DNA of 64,000 nucleotides. Source: Hyaloraphidium curvatum (lineage: Eukaryota; Monoblepharomycota; Hyaloraphidiomycetes; Hyaloraphidiales; Hyaloraphidiaceae). This document shows positions 40,821 to 51,026 of this stretch, one piece after another. The DNA is taken from contig JAIVFI010000004.1 of NCBI GenBank assembly GCA_025558095.1, positions 806,001 through 870,000 of the forward strand. The letters are read 5' to 3'. Below the pieces are notes generated by a model. The model made no database searches, had not been told where the DNA came from, and saw only the letters and a list, made by a program, of their open reading frames with translations. Position numbers and translations under genes: made by a program. Positions within the stretch are counted from its first letter, which is position 1, and every line of letters starts with the position of its first letter.

Positions 40821-41774
40821 ATGGACGTGGGCTTCGTCGGACTCGGCAACATGGGCTTCCCGATGGCCAGCCGGCTGCTGGACGCGGGCCACCGCGTCAC
40901 CGTGTTCGACGCCAACCCCGAGGCGGTCATGAAGGCCGTTTCCCGGGGCGCCATCGCCGCCGAATCGGCCAAGGAAGTCGCGGACAAGGTGGAGAACGTG
41001 TTTCTCAGCCTGCCGACCCCGGCGATCGTCAGGGAAGTGTGCCTCGGCGAGCAGGGCGCGGCCAACGGAGCGGCGGTCAAGCGCGTCGTGGACCTTTCGA
41101 CGACGGGCACCAAGGTCGCACAGGAAATCAACGCTGCCTTGCGAGAGAAGGGGATCCTGCTCGTGGACTCGCCGGTATCGGGAGGCGTGGCCGGGGCGGT
41201 CAGGGGAACGCTGGCAGTGATGGTTTCGTGCCCGAGGGACGATTTCGCGGTCGTGCGGCCGGTGCTGGAGGTCCTGGGCCGGCCCTTCTTCGTCGGCGAG
41301 GCACCTGGACAAGGGCAGACGATGAAGCTGGTCAACAACTACCTGAGTTCGGTCGCGCTGGCCGCGACATCGGAGGCCATGGCCGTCGGCACGAAAGCGG
41401 GGCTCGATCCTTCCATCATGGTCGACGTGGGCATCTGCATGGAAAGCTCTCGCTGATCTTTGGCCTGACTTCCGCTGTTTCAACAGGTGGTGAACGCCGG
41501 CAGCGGCCGGAACTCGGCCTCCCAGGACAAGTTCCCGAAATCCGTCCTCCCCGGCACCTTCGACGCCGGCTTCACCTCGGGCCTGATGCTCAAGGACCTC
41601 TCGCTGTTCATGGAGGAGGCTTCCGCGCAACAGGTCCCCATGACGGTCGGGGACGCGGTGCTGGACGTGTGGAAGAAGACCGTGGAGACGCAAGGAGCCG
41701 GCAGCGATTTCACGGAGATTGCGAAGCACGTCGAGGACAAGGCGGGTGTCAAGATCCGGGCAAAGAAGCCGTAG
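40821..41774 (+). CDS. 3-hydroxyisobutyrate dehydrogenase-like beta-hydroxyacid dehydrogenase
   Basis: Exons 40821-41426 and 41487-41774 (60-bp intron, GTGGGC to AACAG) give 297 aa. The NAD(P) motif GFVGLGNMGFPMASRLL is at the very N-terminus, the substrate-binding signature is DSPVSGGVAGA near residue 115, and the catalytic Lys is in GQGQTMKLVNNYL. LMLKDLSLFMEEA near residue 230 is the usual C-terminal helix motif. There is no clear mitochondrial presequence, so the protein may be cytosolic or a GLYR/tartronate-semialdehyde-reductase-type member rather than the valine-pathway enzyme itself. FDANPEA after strand 2 lets Asp bind NAD. Confidence 0.92.
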
Positions 41775-41994
41775 GACTATGCCCGTTTCTTCTTTCCCGA
41801 GATCGTGAAGCCCCGTTGAGCGCCTCGCGGGAGTTGAGATGGAGGCAAACGATGTGCGGCGATGTACATATTCTCCTGCACAATAGCATGGTGGAAGTGT
41901 GGGATCTGCCGGGGGACATGCTCGATCGGTTCATAGGACCATGCGACGGAGAGCTGAGCGCAACGACCGCCAACGTCGCAAACCCAGCAACGCA

Positions 41995-42672
41995 ATGGCG
42001 TTCCGAAGCGTCGACGTGGACGCCTACAACGACGACGACGAGAAGTTTGTCGACAGCTTCGCGGGCCTTACGACCGCCGCGCCGGCCAACGACGCCGAGA
42101 TCCGCGCGGCGCTGGGAAGGTGCGCCCGACGCGTCGGTCCGCGGAGCCGCTCTCACGACGCGCCCGCCTTCGCGCCTCCTTCATCTATGTCTATTTGCCG
42201 CGTTGTCGTCGGCGCGATTCAGGGGCGACGGCGCCTCGGCGCTCAAGCTCGCCCTGCCGTCCTCCCCGCTTGTCGTCGACTGCCTCCTCGCCGTGCGGGC
42301 AGCGGACATCCCGAACGTCGTCAAGGGGCTGCAGCCGGACCAGTGGGATGCGGTGGTCAAGGCGATTTTCGGGGGCTGGAAGGCGGGAAAGGTGGACAAC
42401 GGGCTGCTGGTCTGGTTTGAGAAGGTGCGTCGTGCGGGGGCAACGAGGGCAAATTCTGGTCATTTGGAAGCGAACACATTGGGCTTGAGCGGCAGGAATG
42501 GAGGAAGGCACCTGGGACCGGTGCGAAGTGGAAGAAGGCGGCCCTTTGGCACCACAGCTTCCTCACGACCCGGCATCCAAGAATCCTTTACTGACCACGG
42601 CTTCCGTTATGCCAGGTCGTCGAGGTTGCGGGCCTGGGGGCCATCGTGCGAACACTGACGGACCGGGCATGA
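41995..42672 (+). CDS. ARPC5: Arp2/3 complex subunit 5 (p16-Arc)
   Basis: Exons 41995-42119, 42223-42424 and 42616-42672 give 127 aa, somewhat shorter than the usual ~150. Start (MAFRSVDVDAY then DEKFVDSF) and end (VVEVAGLGAIVRTLTDRA) match ARPC5, as does the helical core AADIPNVVKGLQPDQWDAVVKAIFGGW. ARPC5 joins ARPC4 and ARPC2 in the complex that nucleates branched actin. Introns are 103 and 191 bp, longer than most in this window. It converges on the Dpb4/POLE3 gene with 61 bp between stops. Confidence 0.9.
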
Positions 42673-42733
42673 CGGTGGATCTGCGTCGTTGAATAATACC
42701 ATCCACTTTGATTTGCTCCCCTCCCCTTCGTGC

Positions 42734-43916
42734 CTACCGTCCCCACCGGGCCTCGATCAGCTCCTCCACATCCAGCTCCTCTTCGCCGTCGTTGGTCCCG
42801 TATTCGGCCGCCCGCAGCTCGTCCTCGTCCATCTCGTCCTCCCCGTCCATCGCGTCCGTCTGCATGTCCTCCGAGCCGCGCTCGGGGATGCGGAAATGCT
42901 CCTCCTCGTCCCGCCCGCGGAACCCGGGATCGTCCGCATCCTCCTCCCCGTCCGCCGCGCCGCCGTCCGAATCGGCGTCGGAAATCAGGCTCTCCCCGTC
43001 CGCGTCGCCCTCGGCGTCCGTCGCCTCCTCCACATCCGACACCTCCGCCTCCGCCCCGGCCATCCCTCCCACCCGCCTCGCGCCGTCCTCGTCGCGCGCG
43101 CGCTTGTCGGGGGTGTCGTTGGCGGGCGAGGTCGGCTTGCGCTTGCGCGGGAGGGGGGTGCCCGGTGCCATGTCGGCCTCGGACGGGGGGTCGGCGTCGA
43201 TGTCGGTGGCTTCGCCGGCGGGGTCGTCGGAAGCAGGGGCGGTGGCGGCGGCGGGGGGTTCTTTCGGCGGGCGTTTGAGCTTGCCGCAGGCCCGCCATGC
43301 TGTGAAGTCGTGGAGTGGGTCGTGGGGACGACAGAGCAGCAGCGCGACATCCTCACCCTGCATGGTCTCGGTGAGGATGTCCGTAAACTCCTCCTCGAAA
43401 TCGGCTTCCTTGAGGCACTTGATGACCTCGATGTCGGTCACCGTCTTTTTCTTGCCCGGCAGGTTGCTCCGCGCGATGTCCGTTATCATTGCTGGCAGGT
43501 CGAAAAGAAGGGGAGGAAACCGGGGCGGAGAGGGCACAGAATCCCGTCCGGAGACCGTCAGCAAGAGCAAGCAGCCGGCACGGGGCGACCGACATATCCA
43601 CACCGTCGCGGCCTTTGTTGCGGCCTCCTGCGCGTCCTTTGCTATCTGTGTCCGCCGAGGGCAGCATTAGCCCGAGCCCCGCCCGCCGGCTGGGTTCTGC
43701 GACGTGCCTTTGCTCCCGGCGGCAGCTGCCATGAGAAATGGAGTGGAAACGCGGAGCCGGGAAGCGGGAAACGGGAGGGAGAGCGGGGAACAGGGAGCGC
43801 GCTCCAATGAGCCGGGCGTCCTCCAGACCGCGGCGGGGCCGCCACGGACGCACCGCCTTCTTGCTGACGCGCGTAATGTTGCTGCGCGGCAGCCACAGCT
43901 CCTGGAAGGAGGTCAT
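42734..43916 (-). CDS. DPB4: Histone-fold protein, Dpb4/POLE3/CHRAC17-like
   Basis: Exons 43916-43854, 43645-43594 and 43491-42734 give 290 aa. The first ~90 residues form an H2B-like histone fold built across three exons: LPRSNITRVSKKA, then IAKDAQEAATKAATVW, then ITDIARSN...KKKTVTDIEVIKCLKEADF, in the order seen in POLE3/Dpb4. This subunit pairs with Dpb3/POLE4 in DNA polymerase epsilon and in ISWI-type remodelling complexes. A long disordered tail follows, with a bipartite-like basic patch (PLPRKRKP ... DKRAR) and very acidic stretches. The 52-nt middle exon and a 208-bp first intron are notable. Identification relies on the fold pattern, so another H2B-like partner remains possible. Confidence 0.72.
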
Positions 43917-44316
43917 TTTCGGGAGATCCGAGGTGACAAGCTGGGACGGCGGTCGCAGGAAGGAGGCGGCGACGCGTCGCGCCGACATCAAACAGAGCAG
44001 GTGAAACGAGCGGCGAACACCTCTCGAGCCATCCAGTGTCGCAAATAGATATTGGATCATCTTCTAAGCGACGGAATGTCGCCCACCGGCTCCTCCTCCG
44101 CCGCGCATTGTCCGCGAACCTGGCACATTACCTCGCTTCCCGACACAATGGGAGTGGGTCAGTCAGGCCGGGGAGATCCATCGAGGCTAATACCCGCTGA
44201 TCTGTACCTATCTGTAACGTAACATGGAAAATTGACCTTTGCGCCGTGTGAGCTCATGCTCGTCGATTGCGGTCAGAATCGCCGCGACGCGTCGGCACGA
44301 ACCGCCAACATTTCCG
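43917..44316. promoter_or_regulatory. Divergent promoter region
   Basis: 400 bp between the divergent Dpb4/POLE3-like and DNAJC11 genes; no recognisable box, no other gene. Confidence 0.4.
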
Positions 44317-46557
44317 ATGTCCACGCAGTTCCCGCCAGGCGATGATCCGGCAGCACCCGCCTCGCCGTTTGGATTTGCGGACGATTACGGCGACCCGTGG
44401 GCGTCGCCCGTGGCCGCGGAACCGTTCGAGGACGACGAAGACGCGCCCTCCGCGCAGCCGGAGCTGGACGCGCTGCTGGGCCGCGAGCGCGACGACGCGG
44501 ACGCTACGCCGGACTACTACGCCGTGCTGAACGTGGAGCGCGGCGCGTCGGACGAGGACATCAGGAACTCGTACCGCAGGCTGGCCCTTGTTTACCACCC
44601 GGACCGCGTCGCGGCGGAGGACAGGGCGGCGGCGGCGAGGGCGTTCGACACGGTTCAGAGGGCGTTCGATGGTGCGTTGCGACGTGCGGCGCGTTCCATC
44701 GCCTTGGGTGACCCCAGTTATTCGACAGTGCTGTCGAACCCGAGGACGCGGGCGCTGTACGATGCCAAGGGCGAGGAGGGCCTCAAGATGGGACTGGCGG
44801 TCGGTTCCAAGCTCACGATGCCCGACGAAGTGAGTCCAATGGCTGTGGCGTGTGAGCAGCCCCTTGAACCACTTCCGCACCAGATCTTCATGGAGTACCA
44901 GCGGCTGCTCGCCTCCAAAGCGCGGGACGCGGTCACCGAGCTTGTCGAAGCCCGCGGCACCATCGTCATTTCGCTGGACGCCGAGGACCTCGTTCGAACG
45001 GACGGTCCTCCTCTTTTCGCCTTCCAGGGCCTCCACGAGGTCGAGCCAAAGGACAGATGGCTCCCCTTCATCGCGGGCTACTTTGCGCGCCTGCCTTCCC
45101 TCCGGGTCCGCCTCCCCGAGCTGAGGAAGCTCTCCGTCACCCACTCTTTCTCCCTGCCGACCGCGTTCGGCAGCCTGCACCTGCGCGGGAGCGGCTCGTC
45201 GCGGAACGGCATCGGCTCGGCCAACGTCGTCGCCAGCTTCGAGCGGCCGATCGTAGGCTACACCATGGGCACCGCGATGTTCTCGCTGGGCGGGCACCCG
45301 AGCTTGACGGCCAAGGTCACGCACCGGATAGACTCGAAAGCGATGTGCGTGGCTTCCCACGTCGAGCAAGGCACTCTCATGACACTTCTCGCAGGGTCGT
45401 CACGGCCGTGGCCCACGCCACGACCGTTTCCCAGCCCCCCATCCTCACCTTCTCCCTCGCCCGCGACCTCGTCCCCTCCCTCCGCGGATACGCCGCCTTC
45501 AGCACCGGCCTCTTCTCCCTCGGCCCCTGGGGCACCCCCCAGCCCGTCGGCTCCTCCTCCTTCACCGTCGGCCTGGCCCGCAGCGGGCAGCTCCACTCCT
45601 CCTTCGAGCTCACCGCCGGCATCCGCGACTCCCGCGCCGAGCTGGGTGTCGGCACGCGCGTCGGCGACGCCGGCTGTCTCGGCACGGGGATCCTCGCCCG
45701 CGGTGCCGTGCAGCTCTCCGCCTCGCTCTCGGCCTCCTCCGGCCTGGCCGTGGCGTTCGAAGCGGAGCTCGGCCGGGGCGCGGGGTGGAAGGCGGGGATG
45801 GCGGTGGAGCTCTCGGGGAGCGGGGTGGCGCTGCTGCTCCGGCACACGTGGCTGGGGCAGAAGATCAGCGTCCCCGTGAGGCTGGGCGGGGGGTGGGATC
45901 CGGGGCTGGCGGTGCATGCGGCGGCGGTGCCGATCCTGTTGTGGTGGGCGGCGGAGACGTGGATCGTGGGGCCGCGGCGGAGGAGGGCAAAGGCCGAGGA
46001 GAGGGCCAAGCGCGGGGCGGCCAGGGCCGAGAGGGCGAGGGCGGGCAAGGAGCGCGCGGAGGAGGCGCAGAGGTTCCTGAAGCCCGTGGCGGCAAAGAGG
46101 GCGGATGCGGAGGCGAGGGTCCACGGGCTGATCATCGTCAAGGCCGTCTACGGGGATCTGGCGGACAAGGGGCAGGGCGTGGTGGACGTGGCCGTGCCGC
46201 TGCAGGCTGCGGTCTTGGATTCGCAGCTGCGGATAGCGGGTGGCCATTCCAAAGTAAGTGGCCATGATCCTGCCGTTGTAGCTTTGCTGCTAACCGCCCT
46301 TACAGTCTTCCATTCCGGGCTTCTACAACATCGCGCCGGGGAGACCAAAGCGCCTGCGGATCGAGTACCGCTTCCGCGGCGATCTGCACTCGGTCGAGGT
46401 GGACGACACCACGGCGCTTTCGATCCCCGTGCGGGAGCACCGTGTCTCGGGCGGGGACGGGGAGGACGTGGTGGAGGGGGTGCCGGTCGCGGACGGCCAT
46501 CCGAGATCACGGACGAGGGAGGGCGATCTGGCCGGGCCGGCGCCGGCACGATTTTGA
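44317..46557 (+). CDS. DNAJC11: DNAJC11-like mitochondrial J-domain protein
   Basis: Exons 44317-44671, 44729-44829, 44884-45344, 45395-46253 and 46306-46557; 2028 nt, 675 aa. The J-domain lies at about residues 67-135 (DYYAVLNVERGASDEDIRNSYRRL, YHPDR with the HPD motif, and after splicing QRAFDVLSNPRTRALYD). The long middle region is beta-rich with barrel-like alternation (SANVVASFERPIVGYTM, SSFTVGLARSGQLHSSFELT). The C-terminal DUF3395 region is clear: HGLIIVKAVYGDLADKG, VVDVAVPLQ, IPGFYNIAPG, LRIEYRFRGDLHSV. In animals DNAJC11 sits with SAM/MICOS at mitochondrial membranes. An acidic 60-residue N-terminal extension and a Lys/Arg/Glu-rich coiled stretch near residue 530 are extra. Two introns are in frame and stop-free. 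Confidence 0.9.
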
Positions 46558-46672
46558 TTAGAAGGGGGACGGGCGCGAGCGCTAGACGGTAGAACGGTTG
46601 GTGATGAGTGAGAAGCCGGACGGCCCTCGCTGAATCATCGCCCACTGTCTCCCACAACCAACGCCCCCCGCG

Positions 46673-47908
46673 ATGTCGAACGACGCGGGCCTTGTCGACA
46701 CAATCGCGCTCACCAATGCCCTTGTCACCGGGAAGCTCGATAATCTGTCGCCGGAACAGCAGCGCTTCATCGTCGGCGTCGCGATGGAAGCCGAATCCAA
46801 GCGCCCGGCTGAGGACCGGATCGAAGCAGCGGCGCCGAGCGAGGACATCGCCAAGGTAAGGACGAGCGCTTGTGCTCTATTCTACTATTGACTACGGGAC
46901 CAGCCTGCCAAGAGACCGCGTGGGAGACCTCGCAAGCACCCGTTGCTGCCACCAACAAAGCCGCCTGGCGAGGCCAAGACACTCGTCGGCAGGCAGAAGA
47001 AGATCCCTTTGCCTGCTGATTCCTTGGAGAGTGAGGTGCAGTCTCGTGCATCGCATGGCTGAAGTGCTGCGCTAATCGTCGCACGACCAGGACTCCTCCT
47101 CGCGTCCGGCCCGAGCTGCCAAGCGAGCTCGCGCGGCAGCCCAGGGAACGCAGTCCAAGATGCACCAGTTCTTTACCAACGCGGCGCTGCACATCATCAA
47201 GGAGGACATCAAGTCCAGGAAGTGGTCGACGCCCCAGATCTTGGAAGCCAAGCTCGAGCTCCTCGACTTTCACCGGAACCGGATCGTGGCGAAGGAATGT
47301 CACGACTACGCGCGTCGCTGGAACACCGACAAGTGGGAGGACATGACTTGCGTAGCGGAGGAAGGCTAATCGCGGCCTCGATCACTCACAGAGGCTGCGC
47401 CGAAGACGAAACCTTCATCCGAGCTTCAAATCACCGAGCCTTCCTCCGAGCGATCCGCGCCGCGAAGCCCGAGCTTTACCGCGACGAGATGCCAACGGGC
47501 TCGCGCTACAACGTCGAAGCCGGTCCTTCCGTGCTCTTCAGGGTGGTCCTCGAGGACCACTTCTCGAACCCGCCTGCGCCCAAGTCCCTCGAGCGGGGTC
47601 TCACGAACCTCGCCAAGTTCGCGAAGGCCCTCGAGAACCACGCCGTGGGCTTCAACACGGCCCACCACGGGACATCGACGATGGTGATCGCCAAGGCGGA
47701 CCACGAGCAGTTCATCAGCGAGGTCAAGCGCCACCGCGACTGGAGCACGATGTGGGAGAGGACGACGCGGGAAAGCAGCTCCGTGCAGGGCTCCGAGTCG
47801 GACGACGAGAGCGGCAGCAGCGAGAGCAGCGATTTGAGCTCTTTATCTGTGTCACTTCTTGGTAGGTTTCGCGAAAGCGTCGCACCAGACGGCTCAATTC
47901 CAAGCTAA
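46673..47908 (+). CDS. AT-hook family protein, copy B (intact)
   Basis: Exons 46673-46855, 46904-47035, 47091-47332 and 47392-47908 give 357 aa; the only copy without visible damage. Domains in order: N-terminal box (ALTNALVTGKLDNLSPEQQRF, residues ~11-35), one AT-hook (KRPRGRPRKH, ~65), a Lys/Arg/Ala-rich linker, a middle helical domain (IIKEDIKSRKWSTPQILEAK, ending YARRWNTDK), and a C-terminal domain from residue ~190 (TFIRASNHRAFLRAIRAAKPELYRDEMP, then GPSVLFRVVLEDHF). The last 45 residues are Ser/Asp/Glu-rich. Exon 3 is 242 nt, as in copy C, and the exon 3/4 junction is phase 2 in all copies. The AT-hook implies chromatin binding; the rest matches nothing I know. Confidence 0.72.
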
Positions 47909-48043
47909 ACGGACGCACTCCAGACGACTGAAGCAATCTTAGGCCTCTTGATGTACAACTTTCGTTTGATTGAGGTTTTGCAGTTGCGCGCCTGTCTCCC
48001 ACCCCGACCGGCTCCGTCATCACTCTCAACCCGCAGGCCCACC

Positions 48044-49302
48044 ATGGCGGGCAGCTCCGTTGACCCCGTAGCTTTCATCAACGCCCTATCGCACGGAAAG
48101 CTCGACAGGTTGCCACCCGAGCAGCAACGGTTTCTCGTTGGCGTCTTCCAACGGAGCCTGGAAGGCGAGAAAGCCACTTCCCCGGGCGTACTTCCCCGAG
48201 CGGAGCAAGCAGCGGCTCCGAGGAAAAGGACCGCTTCGACGATTGCCGGGAAGAAGAGGAGGTCGAGCAGTGCAAAGGAGCAGGAGTCGGTTGGTCTCGC
48301 GCTGAGTTCCACGGGGGACGGCAAGCGTGACTCGTCGATGCGAAGCAGGAATCCTCAGACAACGACGTGGACGAGACGCCCCGAACGAGAAGGCGGCTGT
48401 CAAAGACGGCCACGTCCTTTTCGAATCAGGAGGAGAGTGACGTCGAGGTGCGGTTGAGCGGACCTGGCGTAACGAAGTGGTGGATCCGTCTGACGGTCTC
48501 CGTCGAAGGAATCGGGATTCCAGGAAGGCTCCTATTTCAACGACAACGACCATTCGGCGCTGATGGTGCTGAAGCGGGCGCTGAAGGAGCGAACGTGGTC
48601 GGATCCGCGGATTCTCCAGTCGAAGCTCCAGACCCTGGACTACTACAAGAGTTGGACTACTCAAGAGCCGGGCCAGCGCCACGGCTTTCCAGAAGCTTGC
48701 CAGGGAGTGGAATGCTGCAAAGTGTGTGTCTTCTCTCTTCCTTGCTCACGCTGCTGACAACCGGCATCAGCGGCGACCCACGAGACCGTTTCTACATCCG
48801 CCCCTCGAAAGAAGCCGCCTTCGTGGCCCACATCCTCCAAGTCCGCCCCGATCTGTTCGCCGACGCTCTCTCCGACGCCCAGGAGCTTGCAGGCGGCCCC
48901 CAGGCGGTCCTGCGCGTCGCGCTGCAGCAGCACTTTGGCGCCTCCGACTCCACCTCGCTAGCAACGTCGATGGGTCTCGTGCGCGACCGCTTCAAGACTC
49001 CCCTGACGGCGTATGCGAAGGAGTTCAACGCCAGGAAGCACCCCGGATCGCCGGGCACGAGCATCCTCCGCGAGGCCGATCGGGACGAATTCGTGCGGCT
49101 CGTCCGGGAGCAGGATGCGTGGAAGAGCCTTTGGAAGCGCGACGGACGCGGCGACGAGAATGCCGGAGATTCGGACGACGAGGCACCTCGAGATGGTGCC
49201 GGTGCCGCTGGGGGCGAGATCGAGGAGGAGCGGCCCAAGACGGAGGACGATGCGGGCGACGATGCGGACCGCGCGTCCGAGCGATCGGTGGTTTCGACGT
49301 AA
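48044..49302 (+). pseudogene. AT-hook family, copy D, with frameshifting tandem duplication
   Basis: Exons 48044-48289, 48346-48447, 48524-48721 and 48771-49302. Exon 1 holds the N-terminal box (VAFINALSHGKLDRLPPEQQRFL) and a basic stretch (PRKRTAS...GKKRRSS) in place of AT-hooks. Exon 3 starts the middle domain (ALMVLKRALKERTWSDPRIL), but at 48636-48668 a 15-16-nt unit is duplicated in tandem, shifting the frame by +1 before LAREWNAAK. Exon 4 is open and well conserved (FYIRPSKEAAFVAHILQVRPDLF, AVLRVALQQHFG) with a long acidic tail. The damage is a single recent-looking event; an assembly error is not excluded. Confidence 0.65.
48636..48668 (+). repeat. Short tandem duplication inside copy D
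   Basis: TGGACTACTACAAGAG (48636-48651) is followed after one base by TGGACTACTCAAGAG (48653-48667). Net excess is 16 nt relative to the paralogues, which changes frame. Confidence 0.8.
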
Positions 49303-49806
49303 TGCCGTTGGGTGTTATCACGACCTTCTTCGTTGCGGAGCTTGATGTCCATCCGCGCAGATCCGTGAACGCATGGCGGGTACCAAGTCATTGCCGAGAA
49401 AGTCCTTCGTGGACTGCTGTGAGTCTTCTTGATGCCATGTACAGCCGCCTTGATTAACGATTGTGACATTTCGACTTCGGTTCCATGGATCTGCGCTGGC
49501 GAGTAACGGTCCGCAGCCTCAGTACCGGCTCCACCAGAACTCGGATTGTCGGGGTGTCGTGGCCTGGCCTATATACACGAGGCGGGAATCACTGTCCCAA
49601 GGATTCCCGCCGGCCGCGATCATCCCTGCCTCCAGCCCAAGGGACCACTGATGCCGCCACCACCATTGTCCCTGCAGTCACCGCCCCGCCACTCCCCCTA
49701 TCCCGGCTGTACCCGCGCACCCATAGTCCCCGTGATCCCGACACAGAAGACTGATCCACATCAGAGCCAAAACAACGGGCCCTCACCCAAATGAACCATG
49801 ATGTTC
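49303..49806. other. Gene-free stretch
   Basis: About 500 bp between copy D and the convergent SnoaL-like gene; no feature supported. Confidence 0.4.
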
Positions 49807-50253
49807 TCACTGCCCTGGTGGCATGAGAGCCGCGAACGACGGCCCGACCTCCTTCCCGCTCCGCCGCTCCGTCAGCGCCAGCGTGTCCAGCGCCTCGAAC
49901 ACCTCCGTGATCCCTCCCTCCCCCGCCCTGGCAAACAGCGTGTACTCGTTCTCGTAAGCGCCGCCGGTGTCCCTGAACCGCGCGCGGTAGATGAATCGCA
50001 CGGCGCTGGACCTCTCGTCCCCACACTCGTCCAGGATCTCCACCGTGCAGTCGGGAAAGTGGTGCACGCCCCACACGGACTTGTTGAACTCCCACACGGC
50101 ATCGATGCCCTTCATCGGCCGCGGAAACGGGAGCGAGGCCGAAAGGGACCACTGAACGTCGGGCGCGTACAGCGCGCGCATCTCGTCGGGGCGACCGAAG
50201 AGCGCGACGAGGCGGCCGGCGGGCGTGTGTGGGGCCGCGGGACGGGAGGGCAT
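49807..50253 (-). CDS. SnoaL-like (NTF2-fold) protein
   Basis: Single exon, 148 aa. The NTF2/SnoaL pattern is visible: N-terminal helix with LVALFGRPDEMRALYAPDVQWSL, the loop PMKGIDAVWEFNKSVW, then antiparallel strands (FPDCTVEILDECGDERSSAVRFIYRARFRD, YENEYTLFARAGEGGITEVFEALD). Such small proteins are isomerases, hydratases or ligand binders; nothing in the sequence fixes the substrate. Confidence 0.75.
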   Translation of the reverse strand: MPSRPAAPHTPAGRLVALFGRPDEMRALYAPDVQWSLSASLPFPRPMKGIDAVWEFNKSVWGVHHFPDCTVEILDECGDERSSAVRFIYRARFRDTGGAYENEYTLFARAGEGGITEVFEALDTLALTERRSGKEVGPSFAALMPPGQ

Positions 50254-51026
50254 CGCGTCGGAGATGCGCTGGAGACGCGTTTCTCTAGGATACGAGCGGG
50301 CTTTCGTTCTGTCGGCGACCTGCTTCGAGGGTTTCGTTCTGGGAGTGGTGGCGACGGTGGCGCAGGGTCCGATCCGCTGCCAAGGTCATCAAGTGGAACG
50401 AAGTCTGGCTATCATTTCCTGCCTTGTCCTCAATCCCTACATGGATGCGCACTCTGGCTTGCTCCGTACGGGCTGGATCAAGTCGGCGACATCGGACGCG
50501 AGGATCAGCATCCTCCTCGAGCTTCGCGCTATTGTCAACTTACACTCTCTTAGCACCTACGCTGTGTGTGTTGATTTCCCATTTCTCAACAACAACGACA
50601 TCGGAGATCAATGAACGAGCTTGGGAAGCCGGACGTCACGCTGCTATGTCGGCACATGGGAGACAGCGGTGCGCAGCGAGCCCTATGGTCTGATGGCGCG
50701 GGGGCACAAATTATGTGGCCTTTCCCTTGCAACGTGGCACTGATTTCGATCATTGAGGGAGCTCAAGCCTCTAGCTCGCCTGGCCCGCTCCAGTCACAGG
50801 AATGCCAATATCAGCCCCCCCCTGGCCCTGATTTCAGATACATCGGAAGCAAAGATCGAGATGCTGGGTGTCTGATACCAATCATCTCGTGCGTTGGGGC
50901 CGTCGACACCGCACGAGCAGCTGGCTGGCAGGTGGCGGTGGACCCACCACGGACCCGTCGCTTCAAACGACCCACCGCCGCCGACGGCGCCATTCATCGC
51001 TCGGCCGCATGAACTGACAAGCGCAC
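50254..51026. other. Gene-free stretch
   Basis: About 770 bp upstream of both the SnoaL-like (-) and Kir channel (+) genes. No supported gene; probably promoters and 5' UTRs. Confidence 0.4.

Noticed and set aside
48651-48704. 53-bp GT-AG candidate intron in AT-hook copy D
   Set aside because: It would delete conserved middle-domain residues and leave the wrong phase for the next junction.
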